From: an uncultured Novosphingobium sp.
Lineage (GTDB): Bacteria > Pseudomonadota > Alphaproteobacteria > Sphingomonadales > Sphingomonadaceae
Assembly: GCA_937897535.1 (NCBI GenBank)
Contig: CALCQB010000380.1
Location: 1 to 13,303 of the forward strand
Direction of reading: 5' to 3'
Length of the DNA: 13,303 bases
Shown here: in pieces, positions 6,998 through 12,673 of the stretch
Position numbering within the stretch: position 1 is the stretch's first letter
Layout of the letters: the number at the start of each line of letters is the position of its first letter
Notes under the pieces: model-generated
Seen by the model: only the letters and a program-made list of their open reading frames with translations
The model's database searches: none
What the model was told of the DNA's origin: nothing
Program-made: the position numbers and the translations under genes

Positions 6998-7076
6998 CGG
7001 CACGGCATGGCTTCCTTGCGCGGCCAGGTCAATCGCGAGGCGAAAGTTGCGTTGCCCGACACGAGGCGGCAAGAGG

Positions 7077-7091
7077 GTTGCGCAAAGCAAC
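7077..7091. promoter_or_regulatory. Small palindrome in transporter/hydrolase divergent region
   Basis: GTTGC-GCAAA-GCAAC, a 5-5-5 perfect inverted repeat that also contains the 8-base palindrome TTGCGCAA. It is the only notable symmetry in the 108-base region between the two divergent starts and lies just before the hydrolase ribosome site (AGGA at 7096-7099). It could be an operator; chance occurrence of a repeat this short is quite possible. Confidence 0.2.
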
Positions 7092-7105
7092 TGACAGGAT
7101 TCCCG

Positions 7106-8314
7106 ATGAGCGCCGCACCCGGTTTCGATTCCGCCCGCCTTTCCCGCATCGATGCCTTCGTCAAGGACCGCTACCTCGATACCGGCAAGCTCCCCAACGC
7201 CCAGGTGCTGGTCGCGCGCGATGGTGAGATTGCGCACTTTTCCTCGCAAGGTGCCGCCCGCGAAGGAGGCAAGGCGATCGACGAGGGTTCGCTGTTCCGG
7301 ATCGCCAGCATGACCAAGCCGATCACCTCGATCGCGTTCATGATGCTGCTGGAAGAAGGCAAGGTCGCGCTCGATACGCCGGTCCATCACGTGCTGCCCG
7401 AATTCAAGAACCTGGGAGTTTACAATGGCGGCGGGGCCGGAGTCCCGTTCCTGACCAAGCCGCTGGACCGGCCGATGCTGATGGTCGATCTGCTGCGCCA
7501 CACCAGCGGCCTGACCTATGGCTTCCAGAACCGCAGCAACATGGATGCCGCCTATCGGGCCGGCAAGCTGGAGAACTGGCACGGCAACTTGACGCTCGAC
7601 GAATTCGTGGCCGCGCTGGGCCAGATTCCGCTCGAATTCTCGCCCGGCACCGCATGGAACTATTCGGTCTCGACCGACGTGCTCGGTGCCTGTGTCCAGC
7701 GCCTGTCGGGGCTGTCGCTCGACCAGTTCTTCGCCACCCGGATCTTCGCCCCGCTCAAGATGGACGATACGTTCTTCGCCGTTCCGGAAAGCAAGACTGA
7801 CCGGCTGACCGATTGCTACACCTTCGTGGCGGGCAAGGGCCGGGTAATGTACGATCGGGCCGAGGAAAGCGCCTGGAGCCTTATGCCGACCCAGCTTTCG
7901 GGCGGCGGCGGGCTGGTGTCGACCGCGCTCGACTATCACCGGTTCTGCCGGATGCTGCTCAACGGCGGCGAGCTTGACGGCGCGCGGATTGTCGGACGCA
8001 AGACGCTCGAACTGATAACCATGAACCACTTGCCCGATGGCGGCGACCTGGCCGGCTGGTCGAAGTCGCTGTTCAGCGAGGCGACCAATGCCGGGGTCGG
8101 GTTCGGGCTGGGCTTTGCAGTCAATATCAACCCGGCGGCCAACCTGATCGCCGGGTCGCTTGGCGAATATTACTGGGGCGGGATGTTCTCGACCGCGTTC
8201 TTCGTCGATCCGGTCGAGAAGGTCCACATGGTGTTCATGACCCAGCTGTCGCCAAGCTCGGTCTATCCGATCCGGCGCGAGCTCAAGACCCTGATCTATT
8301 CGGCGCTCACCTAA
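7106..8314 (+). CDS. Serine hydrolase of the beta-lactamase (class C-like) / family VIII esterase fold
   Basis: Cytoplasmic hydrolase of 402 residues. The serine nucleophile motif S-x-x-K is Ser68-Met-Thr-Lys71. The second-motif Tyr is Tyr186, in WNYSVSTDVLG after the conserved FSPGTAW. The third motif region is YYWGGMFSTAFFVDP near the C terminus, where family VIII esterases have W-G-G and class C beta-lactamases have K-T-G. There is no signal peptide, so an esterase, lactone hydrolase or lovastatin-esterase-like role is more likely than antibiotic resistance. The ATG at 7106 has AGGA 6 bases upstream; an upstream in-frame extension to 6809 lies antisense in the transporter gene and is excluded. 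The stop overlaps the next start (TAATG), so the two are co-transcribed and probably coupled. The natural substrate is unknown. Confidence 0.92.
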   Translation: MSAAPGFDSARLSRIDAFVKDRYLDTGKLPNAQVLVARDGEIAHFSSQGAAREGGKAIDEGSLFRIASMTKPITSIAFMMLLEEGKVALDTPVHHVLPEFKNLGVYNGGGAGVPFLTKPLDRPMLMVDLLRHTSGLTYGFQNRSNMDAAYRAGKLENWHGNLTLDEFVAALGQIPLEFSPGTAWNYSVSTDVLGACVQRLSGLSLDQFFATRIFAPLKMDDTFFAVPESKTDRLTDCYTFVAGKGRVMYDRAEESAWSLMPTQLSGGGGLVSTALDYHRFCRMLLNGGELDGARIVGRKTLELITMNHLPDGGDLAGWSKSLFSEATNAGVGFGLGFAVNINPAANLIAGSLGEYYWGGMFSTAFFVDPVEKVHMVFMTQLSPSSVYPIRRELKTLIYSALT

Positions 8315-8733
8315 TGTCGGTGAATGCGTTGTACGAAGAAATGGGCCTGACCCGGATCGTCGAGATCGATCCGAAGGGCCGCGCCGTGCTGGAATATCTG
8401 GCCAAGCCGCAGCAGTGCCATTCGGGCGGAGTGGTCCAGGGCGGGTTCGTCACTGGCTGGATCGACGCGGCGATGGCCCACGCCGCGATTGCGCTGGCGG
8501 GCGAGGGGGTGGTGCCGATGACGCTCGAGCTAAAGGTCAGCTTCTTCGCGCCTGCGCGGCCCGGTCCGGTCTTTGCCGAAGGCTGGGCCGTAAAGCACGG
8601 CAAGCGCACCGCGTTCTATGAAGGCACGCTCAAGGACGCTGGCGGCAACCTGATCGCCAAGGCCAGCAGCACGCTGGCCATGATCGACCGGGGCCGGGTT
8701 GAGGCAGCCTCGAGGGCGGCTACAGGTGGCTGA
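8314..8733 (+). CDS. PaaI-family hotdog-fold thioesterase
   Basis: Probable acyl-CoA thioesterase of 139 residues, one 4HBT hotdog domain. The segment GGVVQGGFVTGWIDAAMAHAA (38-58) aligns with the family signature GxxHGGxxxxxxDxA. The acidic Asp51 is kept, but the usual His before the Gly-Gly is Gln42. The strand TLELKVSFFAPARPG is typical of the second half of the domain, as is GKRTAFYEGTLKDAGGNLIAKASST. Its ATG shares one base with the stop of the hydrolase gene, implying translational coupling and linked function (for example an esterase releasing an acid that is handled as a CoA ester). The gene converges on the CoA-transferase gene, with repeat copy 2 in between. The acyl group is unknown, and the Gln change leaves activity uncertain. 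Confidence 0.88.
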   Translation: MSVNALYEEMGLTRIVEIDPKGRAVLEYLAKPQQCHSGGVVQGGFVTGWIDAAMAHAAIALAGEGVVPMTLELKVSFFAPARPGPVFAEGWAVKHGKRTAFYEGTLKDAGGNLIAKASSTLAMIDRGRVEAASRAATGG

Positions 8734-8770
8734 TGTCCAGAATGGTAGGCTAACCCCTTCCAGTACCAAT

Positions 8771-8871
8771 CCGTCCATCCTGAGCTTGTCGAAGGATTGT
8801 CCTTTCTTGTGCCACTGCGCGAGCAGCGAAGAAAAGGACAGTGCTTCGACAAGCTCAGCATGAGCGGGTTT
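8771..8871. repeat. Dispersed inverted-repeat element, copy 2
   Basis: Second copy of the element at 737-839. Here the arms are longer: 8776-8805 pairs with 8833-8862 at 27 of 30 positions, enclosing a loop of 27 bases. The outer flanks (CCGTCCATCC and AGCATGAGCGGGTTT) match copy 1, while the centres differ. It fills the space between the convergent thioesterase (stop 8733) and CoA-transferase (stop 8877), ending 5 bases from the latter's stop, so it may serve as a bidirectional transcription barrier. Confidence 0.88.
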
Positions 8872-8876
8872 TGAAG

Positions 8877-10046
8877 TTAGCTTTTCGCGGAGTTTGCGAC
8901 CTCGGCGCGGATTTCAGCGCCGTGTTCGTCGAGGCGCGGCGGCATCCGCGCGGCAGTCTCCTCGCCGATCGATGAGCGCACCGGCTGCGCCTGCTCGAAA
9001 TAGCTGCCCTCGCTGGGATGCTCGCGGCGGTTGAAGAATCCGACGGCAGCCAGATGCGGATCGGCGATCACTTCGGACAGATCGCGCACCGCTTGCGCCG
9101 GCAACTGCACCTCGTCGCAACGGCGTTGCAGTTCGGCGGTGGTGAACCGTGGGGTCAGTTCGGCAATATGCGCGTAAAGCTCGTCCTGGTGGACCGCGCG
9201 GCCGCCCTTCACGGTGAAGCGCTCCTGCGCGATGAACGCGGGGTCGTCCAGCACCGCGAAGACTCGGTCCCACGCGTCATAGGAATACATCACGATCGAG
9301 ATCGCGCCATCTGATGTCGGGAAGGGCTGGCGGAACGGATCGACCTGGCGGGCATAGCCGACCGGGCCGACCGCCGGGTCAAAAGTCTGCCCGCCGAGAT
9401 GCTCGAGCATCATGAAGCTGGTGAACACCTCGAACATCGGCACTTCGAGTAATTGCCCCGCGCGGCTTTGCTCGCGGTGATAGAGCGCGGCCAACGCGCC
9501 GTAGGCAGCGTGCAGGCCGGCCACCTTGTCGGCGATCAACGAGGGCAGATAGCGCGGGCGCGGATCGCCATCGACGCGGGGCAGCAGGGTGGCGGTACCG
9601 GTCGCGGCCTGGATCACATCGTCATAGGCCTGCAAGTCGGCATAGGGGCCGGTCTGGCCGAACCCGACGCAGTGGACGTAGATCAGCCGGGGATTGAGTT
9701 CCTTGACGCTCTCGTAATCGAGCCCCAGTCGTTCGAGCGCCTTGCCGCGCACGTTGACCACGAACAGATCGGCCTCGCGCAGCAGATCGCGCATCACCGC
9801 GCGATCTTCGTCGGCCTTGAGGTCGAGCGCGATCGAGCGTTTGCCCCGGTTCACCGCCATGAACCCCGGGGCCATGCCGGGCGTATGCGCCGCTGCGGCG
9901 GACCAGCGGAAGGCGTCGCCAATCCCCGGGGTCTCGACCTTGATCACCTCGGCGCCCAGATCGGCCAGGATCTGCGTGCAATAGGGACCGAACACCACGG
10001 TGGTCAGATCCACCACCTTGATCCCGGCAAGTTGCGGCTGGACCAT
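8877..10046 (-). CDS. CaiB/BaiF family III CoA-transferase
   Basis: Moves CoA between an acyl-CoA donor and a carboxylic acid in the cytoplasm. The 389 residues span the whole family fold: N-terminal LAGIKVVDLTTVVFGPYCTQILADLGAEVIKVE (6-38, nucleotide-binding start of the family), NRGKRSIALDLK (66-77), and the catalytic aspartate region PSLIADKVAGLHAAYGAL with Asp173 as the expected nucleophile. The smaller domain and C-terminal return segment are present, so it looks intact. The start has GAGGGAGA about 10 bases upstream. It is divergent from the epoxide hydrolase gene over 85 bases that contain two palindromes. Family members act on carnitine, bile acids, oxalate, 2-methylacyl-CoA racemisation and others; substrate is not deducible, though 2-methylacyl-CoA racemase (AMACR) relatives are an alternative to strict transferases. 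Confidence 0.92.
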   Translation of the reverse strand: MVQPQLAGIKVVDLTTVVFGPYCTQILADLGAEVIKVETPGIGDAFRWSAAAAHTPGMAPGFMAVNRGKRSIALDLKADEDRAVMRDLLREADLFVVNVRGKALERLGLDYESVKELNPRLIYVHCVGFGQTGPYADLQAYDDVIQAATGTATLLPRVDGDPRPRYLPSLIADKVAGLHAAYGALAALYHREQSRAGQLLEVPMFEVFTSFMMLEHLGGQTFDPAVGPVGYARQVDPFRQPFPTSDGAISIVMYSYDAWDRVFAVLDDPAFIAQERFTVKGGRAVHQDELYAHIAELTPRFTTAELQRRCDEVQLPAQAVRDLSEVIADPHLAAVGFFNRREHPSEGSYFEQAQPVRSSIGEETAARMPPRLDEHGAEIRAEVANSAKS

Positions 10047-10075
10047 GTTCGTTGTTCTCCCTCACGCTGCCGAAG

Positions 10076-10091
10076 CGATTATCTTTAATCG
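10076..10091. promoter_or_regulatory. Candidate operator, CGATTA-N4-TAATCG
   Basis: Perfect 6-4-6 inverted repeat CGATTATCTTTAATCG in the 85-base divergent region, 30 bases upstream of the CoA-transferase start and 40 upstream of the epoxide hydrolase start. It lies in the most AT-rich patch of this region, where promoters for either gene would be expected. The symmetry suits a dimeric repressor or activator; no regulator gene lies in the window. Confidence 0.38.
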
Positions 10092-10106
10092 GGCAGTTAA
10101 CACAAT

Positions 10107-10119
10107 GGCCAACTTGGCC
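10107..10119. promoter_or_regulatory. Candidate operator or hairpin, GGCCAA-C-TTGGCC
   Basis: Perfect 6-1-6 inverted repeat ending 12 bases before the epoxide hydrolase start codon. It takes the place where a ribosome binding site would be; no purine-rich Shine-Dalgarno is visible before that gene. A one-base loop is poor for an RNA hairpin, so a DNA-level operator is the likelier role if it is functional. Confidence 0.25.
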
Positions 10120-10131
10120 TAGCCTGACCAC

Positions 10132-11256
10132 ATGACCCAGATTCGCCCCTTCGAACTCGCCATCAGCCCGGACCAGCTGGCTGACCTCAACACCCGCCTC
10201 GACCGAACCCGCTGGCCGGAAAAGGAAACAGTGAGTGACTGGTCGCAGGGTACGCCACTCGCCGCATTGAAGGACCTGGTCGGCTATTGGCGCAAGAATT
10301 ACGATTGGCGCCGCTGCGAGGCGCGGCTCAATTCCCTCGGCCAGTTCGAGACCGAGATCGACGGCCTGCCGATCCATTTCCTCCACGTCCGCTCGCCCCA
10401 TGCTGGCGCAATGCCGCTGATCATGACCCACGGCTGGCCCGGCTCGGTGATCGAATTCATGGGAGTGATCGAGGCGCTGACCAATCCCGACGATCCGGAC
10501 CAGGCGTTCGATCTGGTGCTGCCGTCGCTGCCGGGCTTCGGCTTCTCCGGCAAACCCACCGGCACCGGCTGGGGGGTCGAGAAGATCGGCCGCGCTTGGG
10601 GTGAACTGATGACCCGGCTGGGCTACAGCCGCTGGGTCGCGCAGGGCGGTGACTGGGGCAGCGCGGTCACCACCGCGATCGGGGTGCAGAAGCAGGCAGG
10701 CTGCGCCGGGATCCACCTCAATATGCCGATCGGGCGGCCGCTGCCCGAGGATCTGGCCAATCCGGACCCGGCCGAGCTCAAGGCGCTGGCCGCGCTCAAG
10801 CATTATCAGGATTGGGATTCAGGCTATTCGACCCAGCAGCGCACCCGCCCGCAGACCGTCGGTTACGGCCTGGTCGATAGTCCGGTTGGTCTGGCCGGGT
10901 GGATCTTCGAAAAGATGTGGGCCTGGACCGACAATTCGGGTTCGCCTTACGATGCGCTGAGCAAGGACCAGATCCTCGACAACATCATGCTCTACTGGCT
11001 GCCGGCCAACGGTGCGTCATCCGCGCGGCTGTATTGGGAGAGCTTTGGCTCATTCGCGCCGCACGAGATCGAACTGCCGGTTGCGGTCAGCGCCTTCCCG
11101 AAGGAAATCCTGCCGACCCCGCGCAAATGGGCCGAGCGCAATTTCAAGAACCTGATCCACTGGGGCGAAATGGACAAGGGTGGACATTTCGCCGCCTGGG
11201 AACAGCCCGCAGCTTTCGTTTCCGAGCTGCGGACTGCCTTTTCCCAGTTGCGCTAG
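10132..11256 (+). CDS. Epoxide hydrolase, microsomal (EPHX1-like) alpha/beta-hydrolase type
   Basis: Hydrolyses epoxides to vicinal diols through an ester intermediate. The 374 residues begin with the EHN domain (about 1-90: FELAISPDQLADLNTRLDRTRWPE, then DWRRCEARLNSLGQFETEIDGLPIHFLH), characteristic of the microsomal and juvenile-hormone epoxide hydrolase branch. The alpha/beta-hydrolase core follows: oxyanion motif HGWPGS (100-105), nucleophile Asp174 in GGDWGS, and catalytic His352 in GGHFAAWEQP near the C terminus. The microsomal-type membrane anchor is absent, so the enzyme should be soluble. No Shine-Dalgarno sequence is evident before the ATG. Its stop lies 4 bases from the convergent YceI gene, with no visible terminator. 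The substrate is unknown; such enzymes occur with terpene, aromatic and limonene catabolism. Confidence 0.94.
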   Translation: MTQIRPFELAISPDQLADLNTRLDRTRWPEKETVSDWSQGTPLAALKDLVGYWRKNYDWRRCEARLNSLGQFETEIDGLPIHFLHVRSPHAGAMPLIMTHGWPGSVIEFMGVIEALTNPDDPDQAFDLVLPSLPGFGFSGKPTGTGWGVEKIGRAWGELMTRLGYSRWVAQGGDWGSAVTTAIGVQKQAGCAGIHLNMPIGRPLPEDLANPDPAELKALAALKHYQDWDSGYSTQQRTRPQTVGYGLVDSPVGLAGWIFEKMWAWTDNSGSPYDALSKDQILDNIMLYWLPANGASSARLYWESFGSFAPHEIELPVAVSAFPKEILPTPRKWAERNFKNLIHWGEMDKGGHFAAWEQPAAFVSELRTAFSQLR

Positions 11257-11260
11257 CCGC

Positions 11261-11896
11261 TTATTTGTCGAACCCGGCGTAGATCTTGAGCGCGACTTCG
11301 TCCGAGACCATCGGGATGCCATAGCCGACCCCGAATTCGCTGCGCTTGATCGAGCCGAGCGCGGTGAAGCCGAGGCCTTCCTTGCCGCCCATCATCGCCG
11401 GCATCTTGCCCGCGCCATAGAACATCGCCTTGAGCGTGACCGGCTTGGTCACCCCGTTAAGGGTCAGATCGCCGTGGATGGTCGCATTGGTTCCCTCGAC
11501 AATCACATGATGCGAGACGAACCGCGCATTGGCCGGGGCCGCGCCGAAAAAGTCGGCCTTGCCGCCGGCTGCGGCGGGCTTGAGCAGGTGCGCAGTCAGC
11601 CCGGCGCTGGCGGTGGTGACCTGGCCGACCGGGATCGTCACGTCGACCATGGCCGCCGAAGGGTTCTTCGGGTCAAGCGTCAGCGTGCCGGTTACCCCGC
11701 CGAAAATCCCGCTGTAGGGGGTGAAGCCAAGATGATCGACCGTCCAGACCACCATGGTGTGGCCCGGATCGGCCTTGTAGGTGCCGGCGGTAACCAGCGT
11801 CGCATCGCGGGTGCCGGGGGCCTTCATCTGCGCGCCGAGCGGCAGGGTGGCGGCCAGGGCGGTGAGGGCGAGGAGCGGAAGGAAGCGTTTGATCAC
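11261..11896 (-). CDS. YceI-family exported lipocalin-like protein (copy A)
   Basis: Periplasmic protein of 211 residues with a signal peptide (MIKRFLPLLALTALAATLPLGA, about 22 residues). The YceI beta-barrel opens with VTAGTYKADPGHTMVVWTVDHLGFTPYSGIFGGVTGTL (about 35-72) and ends with the family's LGFTALGSIKRSEFGVGYGIPMVSDEVALKIYAGF. YceI proteins bind polyisoprenoid chains such as ubiquinone precursors; function in the cell is little known. The start chosen is the GTG at 11896 because GGAG lies 9 bases upstream and a signal peptide begins there; a longer frame to 11959 would put the signal peptide internally. It is the downstream member of a tandem pair, 74 bases after copy B, and is probably co-transcribed with it. 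Confidence 0.9.
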   Translation of the reverse strand: MIKRFLPLLALTALAATLPLGAQMKAPGTRDATLVTAGTYKADPGHTMVVWTVDHLGFTPYSGIFGGVTGTLTLDPKNPSAAMVDVTIPVGQVTTASAGLTAHLLKPAAAGGKADFFGAAPANARFVSHHVIVEGTNATIHGDLTLNGVTKPVTLKAMFYGAGKMPAMMGGKEGLGFTALGSIKRSEFGVGYGIPMVSDEVALKIYAGFDK

Positions 11897-11970
11897 GGGG
11901 GAGGACTCCGGCTTGTTGATAATCGTTCGCGGCAAAGCCTGCCGGGGGAAGCGCGGCAAGTCAATCGGTG

Positions 11971-12609
11971 TTACTGGCTCTTCTCGAATGCGGCGCTGAT
12001 CGTCAGCTCAACCCCGTTACCGACCAGCGGCAGGTCGCCATCGATCCCCCATTGCGACCGGGTCAGGTTGGCCACGCCGTGGAACCCGACGGTCTGCTTG
12101 CCGGTCAGCGGGTTCTTGCCGGCCCCGGCGAAGGTTGCGGTGATGCTGAGCGGTCCGGTCTTGCCGTTCAGGGTCAGATTGCCGTCGATCACCGCGCTGC
12201 GGCCATCGGCTCCGGGGGTGACCTTGGTCGAAACGAACAGCGCGTCAGCCGGTTGCGATCCGAAATAGTCGGGCTTGCCGCCGCCCGCCGGATTGCGCAT
12301 CAGCGCGCCGGTGATGCCCTCGCTGGCGGTGATGACCTTCTTTACCGGCACCCGCACCGAAACGCGGGCGGCGGACAGGTTGGCCGGATCGAGCACCAGC
12401 GTGCCCTGGACCTGCCCGAACATCCCGAAATAATCGTTGAACCCGAGATGATTGACCCGCCAGCCGACCAGGGTGTGGAGCGGATCGGCCCGATAGGTTC
12501 CGGCGGTGACCCGCGCCGGATCGGGCGCGCCGGGCGGTGCCGAGGGGGCGGCAGCGAGCGCGGTGGCTCCTGCCATCAGGACTGCGGCGATCAGGCTGCG
12601 CGGAATCAT
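11971..12609 (-). CDS. YceI-family exported lipocalin-like protein (copy B)
   Basis: Periplasmic protein of 212 residues. The signal peptide MIPRSLIAAVLMAGATALAAA is followed by a Pro/Ala-rich linker (APSAPPGAPDPAR). The YceI domain starts at VTAGTYRADPLHTLVGWRVNHLGFNDYFGMFGQVQGTLVLD and includes the landmark DGNLTLNGKTGPLSITATF. It shares with copy A the whole domain order, including the Gly-Lys-x-Asp-(Tyr/Phe)-Phe-Gly segment, so the two are tandem paralogues. The ATG at 12609 has AAGGAG 6 bases upstream; a longer in-frame start at 12657 is unlikely because the signal peptide would not be N-terminal. The AAGGAG lies inside the 3' arm of a 10-bp perfect hairpin, so translation may be structurally gated. 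The gene follows ilvC on the same strand, 64 bases after its stop. Confidence 0.9.
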   Translation of the reverse strand: MIPRSLIAAVLMAGATALAAAPSAPPGAPDPARVTAGTYRADPLHTLVGWRVNHLGFNDYFGMFGQVQGTLVLDPANLSAARVSVRVPVKKVITASEGITGALMRNPAGGGKPDYFGSQPADALFVSTKVTPGADGRSAVIDGNLTLNGKTGPLSITATFAGAGKNPLTGKQTVGFHGVANLTRSQWGIDGDLPLVGNGVELTISAAFEKSQ

Positions 12610-12611
12610 AA

Positions 12612-12638
12612 GGGGCTCCTTCGCGCGGAAGGAGCCCC
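12612..12638 (-). terminator. Hairpin after ilvC that buries the yceI ribosome site
   Basis: On the minus strand, GGGGCTCCTT (12638-12629), a 7-base loop, then AAGGAGCCCC (12621-12612) form a perfect 10-bp stem. It is followed by TTATG, where ATG is the start of YceI copy B. The Shine-Dalgarno AAGGAG is therefore paired. Lying 36 bases after the ilvC stop, the hairpin may also be the ilvC terminator, although only two T residues follow it. Either role, or both, is possible. Confidence 0.6.
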
Positions 12639-12673
12639 CTAATTGCCTTGCGGTCAAGCGCAGTGCGGCAGGA

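Noticed and set aside
6809..7105. In-frame upstream extension of the beta-lactamase-fold gene
   Set aside because: It runs antisense into the transporter's first membrane segments; the ATG at 7106 has a good ribosome site and begins at the normal family N terminus.
6998..8227. In-frame N-terminal extension of the transporter to 818 residues
   Set aside because: The extension lies antisense to the well-supported hydrolase gene, has no membrane or family character, and is the usual stop-free opposite frame in GC-rich coding DNA.
7106..8314. Antibiotic-resistance beta-lactamase
   Set aside because: No export signal and no K-T-G motif; the sequence fits esterase-type members of the fold better.
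9622..10803. Minus-strand ORF (393 codons) spanning the CoA-transferase and epoxide hydrolase genes
   Set aside because: Crosses an intergenic region and reads both real genes out of frame; no motif.
11180..12268. Plus-strand ORF (362 codons) opposite the YceI pair
   Set aside because: Antisense to two genes with signal peptides and clear YceI motifs; no protein features of its own.
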